From contig NZ_JAQSDN010000048.1 of NCBI RefSeq assembly GCF_029945925.1, forward strand, positions 81,361 to 145,360: a DNA stretch of 64,000 bases, in the 5' to 3' direction. Under the pieces are notes generated by a model. The model saw nothing but the letters and a program-made list of their open reading frames with translations, ran no database searches and was not told where the DNA came from. Origin of the DNA: Polaromonas sp. (lineage in GTDB: Bacteria > Pseudomonadota > Gammaproteobacteria > Burkholderiales > Burkholderiaceae_C). Made by a program: the position numbers and the translations under genes. This document shows, piece after piece, positions 24,454-33,365 of this stretch; the first letter of the stretch is position 1; every line of letters starts with the position of its first letter.

Positions 24454-25833
24454 CTATTTCTTGAAAACCACAGCGCCGGTGATCATGCCGGCGCCGGGGT
24501 TCCTGGCATAGGTCAGGCCCGCATAGGCTGCATTGGTGCCGACGAACATGCCCTGGATATAGGTGCCATTGAAAGACGGCGTGCTGCCGGATGCCGAGTC
24601 CGTGAAGTTGCCGAACGAGGTGTTGATGGCCACCGTGATGGCATAACCCGTCTGGAAATTGACCGAGAAGGTCGCGCTGTTGAGCGTGCCGGCAACACCG
24701 TTTTGCGTGGGGGCCGTGTTGCCCAACAGCGTGTAGTTGGCAACGCCGGTGTAGAACAGGGATGAAAGTTCTGCCTGTGCCGTGGGCCGTCCTGCGACGT
24801 AGTGCACGTTAGCCAGCGAGAGGACGCTCGGATCTTCTTTCTGACCGGTGGTCCACATTCCCCAGCCGATAAAGTTGGCGTCGCTCACATTGCCGACAGA
24901 CTTGAAACTGGTCACCGGCTGCGCTGTGCCGGCTTCCGACCACTTCGGCGTGTTGGCCGAGGTGTCCTGCAGCTTGAGCAGCTTGTTGTCGCTGAAAACG
25001 GTCGTGGCTCCGGCGCCGGTCGACAGGGTGTGCGGCGAGCCACTGTTGACGCCGACTGTGGCGACCTTGATGTCCGTGAAGGTGCGCTCTACGGGCTGCG
25101 TGGTGGTGGTATTGGTGGTGGTCGTGGTCGTGGTCGTGGTCGTTGTCGTTGCCGCCTTCTCCGTGACAATTTTTGCTTTGCCGGCGTCGTCCACCTTGTC
25201 ACCCGCCACGACAGGCTCCTTCCGGGTGTCGGGTGTCGCGACCTTGGGCTGTTCGCTGGTACGCACCGGCGGCGTCACGTTGTCGAGAACCTTGACCGAC
25301 TCGCCTGCCACCAGGCCGATACAGCCGCTCTGGTTGCAGACCTCGATTTTGTCGAGTTCGCTGGTGATGCCCAGTGAACCGTCCGGGTTATAACCGACCT
25401 TGAAGCCCGAGCCGCGGATACCGATGGTGGCCGTGGTGGTGGTGAGTTTGTAGTTGTCGCGGTTGCGTTTGCCGATCAGGCCGGTGATGGCGCGCATGCT
25501 GCCACGCAGCAGGTCAACGAGGAAGCGGTCTTCCCTGGGGTTGTTCTGGTCGACATAGCTGGCGATCCTGAACTCCGTGTTCGGTTGCAGTGAAACCAGG
25601 CCACCGTCGGTGAACCGGACCTGGGCCCGGCCATCACCCCCGGTGACGATGGCATGGCCGCTGTCTATGTTCCCGCCTTTCGCAAGGGCAGTGATCCGCC
25701 CATCCGCCTGCCGGACGTTGACTTCACCGGCAGTGAACTGGGCGATCCCGGCCAGCGCCTGGACCTGCAGCGGCCAGGCGACCGCCAGCACCATCAGCAG
25801 GGCGACATTTTTCAGCTGGAAGGGATGTTTCAT
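24454..25833 (-). CDS. Secreted FecR-domain protein with a C-terminal beta-rich domain
   Basis: A 459-residue exported protein. After a signal peptide (about 1-26) comes a FecR domain (about 28-170, with GKRNRDNYKLTTTTATIGIRGSGF). Next is a linker with twelve Thr, one Asn and four Thr in a row, then a beta-rich C-terminal domain of about 190 residues ending TGAVVFKK. That end, with GMFVGTNAAYAGLTYARN, resembles the last strands of TbpB/hemophilin-type eight-stranded barrels. It lacks the membrane helix of classical FecR sensors. It is encoded 66 bp after a Slam-like gene on the same strand and may be its client. Confidence 0.75.
   Translation of the reverse strand: MKHPFQLKNVALLMVLAVAWPLQVQALAGIAQFTAGEVNVRQADGRITALAKGGNIDSGHAIVTGGDGRAQVRFTDGGLVSLQPNTEFRIASYVDQNNPREDRFLVDLLRGSMRAITGLIGKRNRDNYKLTTTTATIGIRGSGFKVGYNPDGSLGITSELDKIEVCNQSGCIGLVAGESVKVLDNVTPPVRTSEQPKVATPDTRKEPVVAGDKVDDAGKAKIVTEKAATTTTTTTTTTTTNTTTTQPVERTFTDIKVATVGVNSGSPHTLSTGAGATTVFSDNKLLKLQDTSANTPKWSEAGTAQPVTSFKSVGNVSDANFIGWGMWTTGQKEDPSVLSLANVHYVAGRPTAQAELSSLFYTGVANYTLLGNTAPTQNGVAGTLNSATFSVNFQTGYAITVAINTSFGNFTDSASGSTPSFNGTYIQGMFVGTNAAYAGLTYARNPGAGMITGAVVFKK
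25100..25151. repeat. Simple tandem repeat encoding a poly-Thr linker
   Basis: Degenerate GTGGTC/GTGGTG hexamers (about eight units) encode a run of Thr in the FecR-domain protein. Hexamer or triplet slippage here would change the linker length without shifting the frame. Confidence 0.75.
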
Positions 25834-25899
25834 GGTGTGGCCCTGGCGGATCGTTTGATGGCGGAGCTTGGGTAAAACGGCAACGGCGGGTGCGGCTGC

Positions 25900-27228
25900 C
25901 TAAAAATCCTTGCGCACGGTCACGGACAGCACGCGCTTGCTGAAGTCTGAAGTGGCGATGTTGGAGTTTGTCCTCAGCAGCGACAGTTGCGGTGTCACGC
26001 GCCAGCTCACGACAGGAACCCAGGTCAGGCCCAGATTCAGGTTGGTCTGCCGGTCACGGCGCTTCACCAGGAAAAGCGGGTCGGCGCCGCCGTAGTGGCG
26101 CGTTTCATACCCGGCGTTGGCGAACAGGTCCACGTCCGCGTTGATGGATTGCTGCAGCCCGGCGCGCAGGCCTGCGAGCCGGTGCCCGAGGTGGGGTACA
26201 TTGGCCGCGCGCTCGTTTTCAGTGCCGGCATACACGCCGCCGAAGGCCAGCAGGCCGCCACGGAACGCCCTGGCGTAGGACGTGCCCAGCACATGGCGGT
26301 AGGCATCGCGCAGATTCTGGCCGGGGTAACGCAGGGTGGACAGCTGCAGGTAGGTGGTCCACTGGCTGGCGCCGTCCGGCCTGTGGGTCCATTCGCCCAC
26401 CACGCCGCGCTGGTCGCGCACGGTGGTGTTGTCGGCGGCATAGGTACCGATCTGGGCTGCCGCGGTGAACTCGTCCTTGCCGATCCGGTAGCTGGCCCCG
26501 CCGCTCACGTCAAACTGGCGGGTGTCGAAATCGTTGTGATCCTGATTGAAGCGGTAATTGCCGGAGGCGCTGGCAATCAGCGACAGGCGCGGGTCGATCA
26601 CGAAACGTCCGGAGACCCCGGCGCCCAGGCTGTAAAAATCGTCTTTCAGTTTGACACCCGCCGGACCCAGGGTCAGTACCAGTCCCCCGAGCGATGGCAC
26701 GGCCACGTTGGCATTGCCGGGACCGCTGTTGATGTTGCTGTCGATGCCGGCGGCGGTTTCGACATAGGTCCTGACAGAAGACCTGGCGGCCTCTTCATTG
26801 CGGTCAATGGCTTGCAGAAATTCGTCGATCCTGCGGGCCACTTCGGCAGGGATGGCGTCCCGTTTTGTGTCCCGCAGCACTTGCCGCGCGGCCTGGTAGT
26901 CGCCCAGCGCAAACAGGGCGCGGCCCAATTCGGCGCGGGCGCGCGAGTTGCCCGGCTGGACCGTCAGCACCCGTTCGAGCGCAAACACGGCACGCGTGAA
27001 CTGGCCGGTGTCATTGGCGGCGATGCCAAGGACGGTGTCAAAGTCAGGGTCGCCCGCGCGTTCTGCCTCCACAGCGGCGAGCCGGTCAAACGCTTGCTGC
27101 GCCTTGCCTTGTTCCACCAGCGTCAGCGATTCACGAACCAGTACGTCGGCTTCGGCATGCACCGCGCCGGCAAGCGCTGCGGAAAACCAGGCGGCGGACA
27201 TTAGAAAAACGAAGCGTTTGAATGACAT
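25900..27228 (-). CDS. Slam-like outer-membrane protein (TPR plus beta barrel)
   Basis: A 442-residue protein with a signal peptide (about 1-25), an N-terminal periplasmic TPR region (about 28-150, FDTVLGIAANDTGQFTRAVFALERVLTVQP and RAELGRALFALGDYQAAR) and a C-terminal barrel. The barrel opens with AAGIDSNINSG and ends with a terminal Phe in RVLSVTVRKDF. This layout is that of Slam-type (DUF560) translocators, which move proteins with TbpB-like barrels across the outer membrane (type XI secretion). ATG 27228 follows an in-frame TTG at 27234. The FecR-domain gene comes next. Confidence 0.7.
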   Translation of the reverse strand: MSFKRFVFLMSAAWFSAALAGAVHAEADVLVRESLTLVEQGKAQQAFDRLAAVEAERAGDPDFDTVLGIAANDTGQFTRAVFALERVLTVQPGNSRARAELGRALFALGDYQAARQVLRDTKRDAIPAEVARRIDEFLQAIDRNEEAARSSVRTYVETAAGIDSNINSGPGNANVAVPSLGGLVLTLGPAGVKLKDDFYSLGAGVSGRFVIDPRLSLIASASGNYRFNQDHNDFDTRQFDVSGGASYRIGKDEFTAAAQIGTYAADNTTVRDQRGVVGEWTHRPDGASQWTTYLQLSTLRYPGQNLRDAYRHVLGTSYARAFRGGLLAFGGVYAGTENERAANVPHLGHRLAGLRAGLQQSINADVDLFANAGYETRHYGGADPLFLVKRRDRQTNLNLGLTWVPVVSWRVTPQLSLLRTNSNIATSDFSKRVLSVTVRKDF

Positions 27229-27234
27229 AGGCAA

Positions 27235-27597
27235 CTGACCCAGGAAAAACCATTGGACGCCGATGGTTTTATATCACGCGTAACAAAAAGGCAGCATGTA
27301 TTACGGTGACTTTGGCCACGCTTGCCGATGTTTCGGTATACCGGCCTGGACTGGGGCGCCTGGTGTCTCGGTCCAGCCGTCAACTGACAGATTCACGACA
27401 AAACCCGGGCGCCCGGTTGGCGGTCCGGTTTTCAGCATTTCGGCATTCGGTGGCACAATCGAGCGTGTTTCTGAAGGCCCTTCCTTGCCACAGTCGCATC
27501 CGCTAATCGGTCCAGCCGTGTTGCGGAAGGTTAATCAACCAGCCACATCCTGCTGTGGCCAGCTAATGTTTCCCCAAGGGAAACGGAGGTCAGCGTA
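27235..27597. other. Divergent intergenic region with odhA leader hairpins
   Basis: This region separates the minus-strand Slam-like gene from odhA. Near odhA it has two small perfect hairpins: GCCACA-tcctgc-TGTGGC (27542-27559) and GTTTCCC-caa-GGGAAAC (27568-27584). The second ends directly at the GGAGG ribosome binding site of odhA. Both divergent promoters should lie here, but I see no unambiguous -35/-10 pair. Confidence 0.5.
27568..27584 (+). promoter_or_regulatory. Hairpin abutting the odhA ribosome binding site
   Basis: GTTTCCC and GGGAAAC pair perfectly around CAA, and the stem ends at the base before GGAGG. It could affect translation or mRNA stability of odhA. Confidence 0.5.
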
Positions 27598-30477
27598 ATG
27601 AGTTCAATTCCGGCGGCATCGTCCGTCTATTCGGCCTATCAAGGCAACACCTATCTCTTCGGCGGCAACGCGCCCTATGTCGAAGAGATGTACGAAAACT
27701 ACCTCGCCAATCCCGGCAGCGTGCCCGACAACTGGCGCGAGTATTTTGACGCCCTGCAGAACGTCCCTGCCGTCGATGGCAGCAACGCCAAAGACGTGCC
27801 GCACCTGCCGGTCGTCAACGCCTTCGCCGAACGCGCCAAGCAGGGCCAGACCCGCGTGGTGGTGGCCAGCGGTGCCGACTCCGAGATGGGCCGCAAACGC
27901 ACGGCCGTCCAGCAGCTGATCGCCGCCTACCGCAACGTCGGCGCCCGATGGGCCGACCTCGACCCCCTCAAACGCGCCGAGCGCGACAACATTCCCGAAC
28001 TGGACCCGTCTTTCTACGGTTTCAGCGATGCCGACCAGGAAACGGTGTTCAACACCAGCAACACCTTCTTCGGCAAGGACACCATGAGCCTGCGCGAGCT
28101 GCTCAATGCGCTGCGCGAGACCTACTGCGGCACCATCGGTGCCGAGTACATGTACATGACGGACCAGAACCAGAAGCGCTGGTGGCAGCAAAAACTCGAA
28201 GCCATCCGCAGCAAGCCCAATTTCACGCCGGAGAAAAAACGCCACATCCTGGATCGCCTGTCGGCGGCGGAAGGCCTGGAGCGCTTCCTTCACACCAAAT
28301 ATGTCGGGCAAAAACGCTTCTCGCTCGAAGGCGGCGAAAGCTTCATCGCCAGCATGGACGAGCTGATCCAGCGTGGCGGCAGCATCGGCGTGCAGGAAAT
28401 CGTGATCGGCATGGCCCATCGCGGACGCCTGAACGTGCTGGTCAACTCCCTGGGCAAAGTGCCGGCCGACCTGTTTGCCGAGTTTGAACACACCGCCCCC
28501 GAAGACCTGCCCAGCGGCGACGTCAAGTACCACCAGGGCTTCAGTTCCGACGTGACCACCCCCGGTGGGCCGGTGCACCTGAGCCTGGCATTCAATCCCT
28601 CGCACCTGGAGATCGTCAACCCGGTGGTTGAGGGCTCGGTGCGCGCCCGCATGGACCGCCGCGCCGACCCCAAGGGCCTGCAGGTGCTGCCGGTGCTGGT
28701 GCACGGCGATGCGGCGTTTGCCGGGCAGGGCGTGGTCATGGAAACCCTGGCCCTGGCCGAGACCCGGGGTTACTCCACCGGCGGCACGGTGCACATCGTG
28801 ATCAACAACCAGATCGGTTTCACCACCAGCGACCCGCGCGACAGCCGTTCCACGCTGTACTGCACGGACGTCGTCAAGATGATCGAGGCGCCCGTGCTGC
28901 ACGTCAACGGCGACGATCCGGAGGCGGTGGTGCTGGCGACCCAGCTCGCGCTCGAGTTCCGCATGGAGTTCCAGAAGGACGTCGTGGTGGACATCATCTG
29001 TTTCCGCAAGCTGGGCCACAACGAGCAGGACACGCCGGCGCTCACGCAGCCGCTGATGTACAAGAAAATTGCGCAACACCCCGGTACCCGCAAGCTGTAC
29101 GCCGACAAGCTGGCGGCGCAGGGCATGGGCGAGACGCTGGGTGACGACATGGTCAAGGCCGTGCGCGCCGCGCTGGACGCCGGCAAAAGCACCTTTGACC
29201 CGGTGATCACCAACTTCAAGAGCAAGTACGCGGTGGACTGGAGCCCTTACCTGGGCAAGAAGTGGACCGACGCCGGCGACACCGCCATTCCGATGGCCGA
29301 GTGGAAGCGCCTGTCCGAAAAAATCAGCACCATACCGACGACGGTCACCGCCCACCAGCTCGTCAGGAAGGTGTACGACGACCGCGCTGCCATGGGCCGC
29401 GGTGACATCCCGGTGGACTGGGGCATGGGCGAACACATGGCGCTGGCTTCGCTGGTGGCCAGCGGCTACCCGGTGCGCCTGTCCGGTGAGGACTGCGGAC
29501 GCGGCACCTTCACCCACCGCCACTCGGTGATCCACGACCAGAGCCGCGAGAAGTGGGATACCGGCACCTACGTGCCGCTGCAGAACGTGGCCGAGAACCA
29601 GGCCCCGTTTGTGGTCATCGACTCCATCCTGTCGGAAGAGGCGGTGCTGGCGTTCGAATACGGCTATGCCTCCAACGATCCCAACACGCTGGTGATCTGG
29701 GAAGCCCAGTTCGGCGACTTCGCCAACGGCGCGCAGGTCGTGATCGACCAGTTCATCGCCTCGGGCGAGGTCAAGTGGGGCCGTGTCAACGGCATCACGC
29801 TGATGCTGCCGCACGGTTACGAAGGCCAGGGGCCGGAGCACAGCTCGGCGCGCCTGGAGCGCTTCATGCAGCTGTCGGCCGACACCAACATGCAGGTGGT
29901 CCAGCCGACCACGGCCAGCCAGATCTTCCATGTGCTGCGCCGCCAGATGGTGCGCAACCTGCGCAAGCCGCTGGTCATCATGACGCCCAAGTCGCTGCTG
30001 CGCAACAAGGATGCCACCTCGCCACTGTCCGAGTTCACCAAGGGGGGCTTCCAGACGGTGATTCCCGACAGCGGTGGGCTCAAGGCCGACAAGGTCAAGC
30101 GTGTCGTCGCCTGTTCCGGCAAGGTCTACTACGACCTGGCCAAGAAGCGCGAGGAAAAGGGCGCCGACGACGTCGCCATCCTGCGCGTGGAGCAGCTCTA
30201 TCCCTTCCCGCACAAGGCCTTCGCGGCCGAGCTGAAGAAGTACCCGAATGTCACCGACATCGTCTGGTGCCAGGACGAGCCGCAGAACCAGGGCGCCTGG
30301 TTCTTCGTGCAGCATTACATCCATGAAAACATGGCCGAAGGCCAGAAGCTGGGTTACTCGGGCCGTGCGGCCTCGGCGTCCCCGGCCGTGGGGTATTCGC
30401 ACCTGCACCAGGAACAGCAAAAAGCGCTGGTAGACGGCGCTTTCGGCAAGCTCAAGGGCTTTGTCCTGACCAAATAA
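27598..30477 (+). CDS. odhA: 2-oxoglutarate dehydrogenase E1 component
   Basis: The thiamine-diphosphate enzyme that decarboxylates 2-oxoglutarate and passes the succinyl group to E2 lipoate in the TCA cycle. At 959 residues it is of full family length. It has the N-terminal E2-binding segment (LFGGNAPYVEEMYENYLANP), GMAHRGRLNVL (271-281), the ThDP/Mg motif starting GDDPEA (438-443) and FRKLGHNEQDTP. It is the first gene of an operon with odhB (54 bp later) and lpdA. GGAGG lies before the ATG. The symbol sucA is a synonym. Confidence 0.97.
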   Translation: MSSIPAASSVYSAYQGNTYLFGGNAPYVEEMYENYLANPGSVPDNWREYFDALQNVPAVDGSNAKDVPHLPVVNAFAERAKQGQTRVVVASGADSEMGRKRTAVQQLIAAYRNVGARWADLDPLKRAERDNIPELDPSFYGFSDADQETVFNTSNTFFGKDTMSLRELLNALRETYCGTIGAEYMYMTDQNQKRWWQQKLEAIRSKPNFTPEKKRHILDRLSAAEGLERFLHTKYVGQKRFSLEGGESFIASMDELIQRGGSIGVQEIVIGMAHRGRLNVLVNSLGKVPADLFAEFEHTAPEDLPSGDVKYHQGFSSDVTTPGGPVHLSLAFNPSHLEIVNPVVEGSVRARMDRRADPKGLQVLPVLVHGDAAFAGQGVVMETLALAETRGYSTGGTVHIVINNQIGFTTSDPRDSRSTLYCTDVVKMIEAPVLHVNGDDPEAVVLATQLALEFRMEFQKDVVVDIICFRKLGHNEQDTPALTQPLMYKKIAQHPGTRKLYADKLAAQGMGETLGDDMVKAVRAALDAGKSTFDPVITNFKSKYAVDWSPYLGKKWTDAGDTAIPMAEWKRLSEKISTIPTTVTAHQLVRKVYDDRAAMGRGDIPVDWGMGEHMALASLVASGYPVRLSGEDCGRGTFTHRHSVIHDQSREKWDTGTYVPLQNVAENQAPFVVIDSILSEEAVLAFEYGYASNDPNTLVIWEAQFGDFANGAQVVIDQFIASGEVKWGRVNGITLMLPHGYEGQGPEHSSARLERFMQLSADTNMQVVQPTTASQIFHVLRRQMVRNLRKPLVIMTPKSLLRNKDATSPLSEFTKGGFQTVIPDSGGLKADKVKRVVACSGKVYYDLAKKREEKGADDVAILRVEQLYPFPHKAFAAELKKYPNVTDIVWCQDEPQNQGAWFFVQHYIHENMAEGQKLGYSGRAASASPAVGYSHLHQEQQKALVDGAFGKLKGFVLTK

Positions 30478-30531
30478 GAGGGCTGCGCCGGCTGGCGCAC
30501 CCCATCGAACCCACAACCCGAAAGAATTCAC

Positions 30532-31794
30532 ATGGCTATCGTAGAAGTCAAGGTCCCGCAGTTGTCCGAATCCGTGGCGGAAGCCACCATGCTGCAGTGG
30601 AAGAAAAAAGTTGGCGATTCCATCGCCATCGACGAAATCCTGATCGAGATCGAAACCGACAAGGTGGTGCTGGAAGTGCCCGCGCCTGCCGCCGGTGTCC
30701 TGTCCGAGATCCTGGTCGCCGACGGCGGCACGGTCACGGCCGAACAGCTGATTGCCAGAATCGATACCGAAGGCAAGGCCTCTGCTGCCGCAGCAGCGCC
30801 TGCGGCCGCCGTCGCAGCCACCCCGGCAGCCGCGCCCGCCGCGGCTGGGGGCAGTATGGCCGGCGTACCCATGCCCGCAGCGGCCAAGCTGATGGCCGAC
30901 AACCAGCTGGCTTCCGGCTCGGTTCCCGGGACCGGCAAGGACGGCCGTGTCACCAAGGGCGACGTGCTCGGCGCGGTGGCCGGCGGTGCCCCATCTGCTC
31001 CTAAATCAGTAGCTGTCAGCGCAATACCTACGGGCGCTCCAGCCACTTCCTTGCCTCAAGTGGCAGCGCCGGCCAAGGCCAGCGACCTGGGCGACCGTCC
31101 CGAGCAGCGTGTGCCCATGAGCCGCCTGCGTGCCCGCATTGCCGAGCGTCTGCTGCAATCGCAATCGACCAATGCCATCCTGACCACCTTCAACGAGGTC
31201 AACATGGCGCCCGTCATGGAGATGCGCAAGAAGTTCCAGGACCAGTTCACCAAGGAGCACGGCGTGAAGATCGGCTTCATGAGCTTCTTTGTGAAAGCCG
31301 CCGTGCATGCACTGAAGAAATTTCCGGTGATCAATGCGTCGGTCGACGGCAATGACATCGTCTACCACGGCTACTTCGACATCGGCATCGCGGTCGGTTC
31401 GCCGCGCGGCCTGGTGGTGCCCATCCTGCGCAATGCCGACCAGATGAGTTTTGCCGAGATTGAAAAGAAGATTGCCGAGTTCGGCAAGAAGGCCCAGGAC
31501 GGCAAGCTCGGCATCGAGGACATGACCGGCGGCACCTTCTCGATTTCCAACGGTGGCACCTTCGGATCCATGTTGTCGACCCCGATCATCAACCCGCCCC
31601 AGTCTGCCATCCTCGGTGTGCATGCCACCAAGGACCGCGCCGTTGTAGAGAACGGTCAGATCGTGATCCGCCCGATGAACTACCTCGCCATGAGCTACGA
31701 CCATCGCATCATTGACGGCCGCGAAGCCGTGCTCGGCCTGGTGGCCATGAAGGAAGCGCTGGAAGATCCGGCACGTCTGTTGTTTGACATCTAA
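30532..31794 (+). CDS. odhB: Dihydrolipoyl succinyltransferase (E2)
   Basis: The core of the 2-oxoglutarate dehydrogenase complex, moving the succinyl group from lipoate to CoA. In order it has a lipoyl domain with Lys44 in [11 protein letters not shown], an Ala-rich linker, the E1/E3-binding domain (about 105-147, [12 protein letters not shown]) and a second linker. The catalytic domain ends with [12 protein letters not shown] (His391). The second linker, residues 156-172, is encoded by a copy of the 51-bp dispersed repeat (30997-31046). The ten bases before lpdA hold its AAGGAG site. Confidence 0.96.
   Translation: MAIVEVKVPQLSESVAEATMLQWKKKVGDSIAIDEILIEIETDKVVLEVPAPAAGVLSEILVADGGTVTAEQLIARIDTEGKASAAAAAPAAAVAATPAAAPAAAGGSMAGVPMPAAAKLMADNQLASGSVPGTGKDGRVTKGDVLGAVAGGAPSAPKSVAVSAIPTGAPATSLPQVAAPAKASDLGDRPEQRVPMSRLRARIAERLLQSQSTNAILTTFNEVNMAPVMEMRKKFQDQFTKEHGVKIGFMSFFVKAAVHALKKFPVINASVDGNDIVYHGYFDIGIAVGSPRGLVVPILRNADQMSFAEIEKKIAEFGKKAQDGKLGIEDMTGGTFSISNGGTFGSMLSTPIINPPQSAILGVHATKDRAVVENGQIVIRPMNYLAMSYDHRIIDGREAVLGLVAMKEALEDPARLLFDI
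30997..31046 (-). repeat. 51-bp dispersed repeat, copy 6, inside odhB
   Basis: On the minus strand it reads GTGGCTggAGCGCC, variable bases, TTGCGCTGACAGCTAC and a terminal TAGGAGC, 50 bp in all. It encodes the flexible linker between the binding and catalytic domains of OdhB, keeping the frame open. Confidence 0.7.
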
Positions 31795-31804
31795 GGAGCC
31801 ATAC

Positions 31805-33256
31805 ATGTCCAAACAATTCGACGTGATCGTCATTGGTGGCGGTCCCGGCGGCTACATTGCCGCCATCCGCGCCGCCCAGCTGGGCTTCAACGTGGCCTGT
31901 ATCGACGAGTGGAAAAACGCCAAGGGCGGACCGGCCCTGGGTGGCACCTGCACCAACACCGGCTGCATTCCGTCCAAGGCCTTGCTGCAATCGTCCGAAC
32001 ACTACGACCATGCCGCTCACCACTTTGCCGACCATGGCATCGAGGTCAAGGGTCTGGGCCTGGACGTCGCGAAGATGCTGGCGCGCAAGGACACGGTCGT
32101 CAAGCAGAACAACGACGGCATCGTCTACCTGTTCAAGAAGAACAAGGTCACCTTCTTCCATGGCCGGGGCTCTTTCGTCGCGGCGAAGGACGGTTTTTAT
32201 GACATCCAGGTGGCCGCTTCGACAAGCTCAGGACAGGCCGGTGCAGCCGAGGAAACCCTCTCCGGCAAACACGTCGTCGTGGCCACGGGTTCGAATGCCC
32301 GCGCCTTACCCGGCGCGCCTTTCGACGAGGAAGTGATCCTGTCCAACGACGGCGCCTTGCGCATCGGTGCGGTTCCCAAGAAACTGGGTCTCATAGGTTC
32401 TGGTGTTATCGGCCTGGAAATGGGCTCGGTCTGGCGGCGCCTCGGTGCCGAGGTGACCATTCTGGAAGGCCTGCCCACTTTCCTGGGTGCTGTTGATCAG
32501 CAGATCGCCAAGGAAGCGCACAAGGCCTTTGTCAAGCAGGGCCTGAAAATCGAGCTCGGCGTCAAGGTCGGCGAGATCAAGTCCGGCAAAAAAGGGGTGT
32601 CCGTCGCCTGGACCAATGCCAAGGGCGAGGCCCAGACGCTCGATGTCGACAAGCTGATTGTCTCGATCGGCCGGACTGCCAACACCATCGGTCTGGCGCC
32701 CGAAACGGTGGGCCTGAAGCTCGACGAGCGTGGTGCCATCGTGGTCGACGAAGAATGCAAAACCAATTTGCCCAACGTCTGGGCGGTTGGTGATGTGGTG
32801 CGCGGCCCCATGCTGGCGCACAAGGCGGAAGAAGAGGGCGTGGCGGTGGCCGAGCGCATCGCCGGCCAACACGGCCATGTCAACTTCAACACCATTCCCT
32901 GGGTGATTTACACCAACCCCGAAATCGCCTGGGTCGGGCAGACTGAAGAGCAGCTCAAGGCGGCGGGCCGGGCCTACAAGGCCGGCACCTTCCCCTTCAT
33001 GGCCAACGGACGCGCACGCGCCTTGGGCGATACCACCGGCATGGTGAAAATGCTGGCGGACGCCGCCAGCGACGAAATTCTCGGTGTGCACATCGTCGGC
33101 CCCTTCGCCAGCGAACTGATCGCCGAATGTGTGGTGGCCATGGAATTCCGTGCCAGCGCAGAGGACATTGCGAGAATCTGCCACGCCCACCCGTCGCTCA
33201 GCGAGGCCACCAAGGAGGCGGCGCTGGCCGTCGACAAGCGGACGCTGAATTTCTGA
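31805..33256 (+). CDS. lpdA: Dihydrolipoyl dehydrogenase (E3)
   Basis: The flavoprotein that reoxidises dihydrolipoamide for the 2-oxoglutarate dehydrogenase complex. It has the FAD motif VIGGGPGGY, the redox pair Cys49/Cys54 in [13 protein letters not shown], the NAD motif [17 protein letters not shown] and the C-terminal His/Glu motif [10 protein letters not shown]. It has 483 residues from the ATG at 31805, preceded by AAGGAG. A small insertion ASTSSGQA (138-145) is encoded by a GCTTCGACAAGCTCAGGACA repeat word common in this bacterial group. A GC-rich repeat follows the stop. Confidence 0.96.
   Translation: MSKQFDVIVIGGGPGGYIAAIRAAQLGFNVACIDEWKNAKGGPALGGTCTNTGCIPSKALLQSSEHYDHAAHHFADHGIEVKGLGLDVAKMLARKDTVVKQNNDGIVYLFKKNKVTFFHGRGSFVAAKDGFYDIQVAASTSSGQAGAAEETLSGKHVVVATGSNARALPGAPFDEEVILSNDGALRIGAVPKKLGLIGSGVIGLEMGSVWRRLGAEVTILEGLPTFLGAVDQQIAKEAHKAFVKQGLKIELGVKVGEIKSGKKGVSVAWTNAKGEAQTLDVDKLIVSIGRTANTIGLAPETVGLKLDERGAIVVDEECKTNLPNVWAVGDVVRGPMLAHKAEEEGVAVAERIAGQHGHVNFNTIPWVIYTNPEIAWVGQTEEQLKAAGRAYKAGTFPFMANGRARALGDTTGMVKMLADAASDEILGVHIVGPFASELIAECVVAMEFRASAEDIARICHAHPSLSEATKEAALAVDKRTLNF
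32216..32238 (+). repeat. Short dispersed repeat word inside lpdA
   Basis: GCTTCGACAAGCTCAGGACA belongs to a short palindromic word family widespread in proteobacterial genomes. Here it lies in frame and encodes ASTSSGQA in a surface loop of LpdA. Confidence 0.6.
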
Positions 33257-33264
33257 CGATGTTT

Positions 33265-33340
33265 ACCCCCACGTTCCCCCACTTCGTGTGGGTCTCTGCC
33301 CCCCGGGGGGGCCCAGCCGCCTTGGGGCGGCCCGGCGGCG
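33265..33340 (+). repeat. GC-rich intergenic repeat B, copy 1 (after lpdA)
   Basis: It reads CCCCCACGTTCCC, then CACTTCGTGTG, TCTGCCCCCCGGGGGGGCC, then CTTGGGGCGGCCCGGC. It shares block order with the copies after ndk and after the phosphoribosyltransferase. The central CCCCCC/GGGGGG palindrome could act as a terminator. Confidence 0.75.
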
Positions 33341-33365
33341 GCTGATGGTCGTCCCGCGAGGGTCG

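Noticed and set aside
25100..25151. Tandem repeat considered as a CRISPR or VNTR array
   Set aside because: The units are only six bases, without spacers, and lie in frame in a coding sequence as a Thr tract.
27604..30531. A 975-codon open frame on the minus strand opposite odhA
   Set aside because: It mirrors odhA exactly. Its translation is His/Val/Gly-rich low-complexity text typical of antisense frames in high-GC DNA, while odhA has clear conserved motifs.
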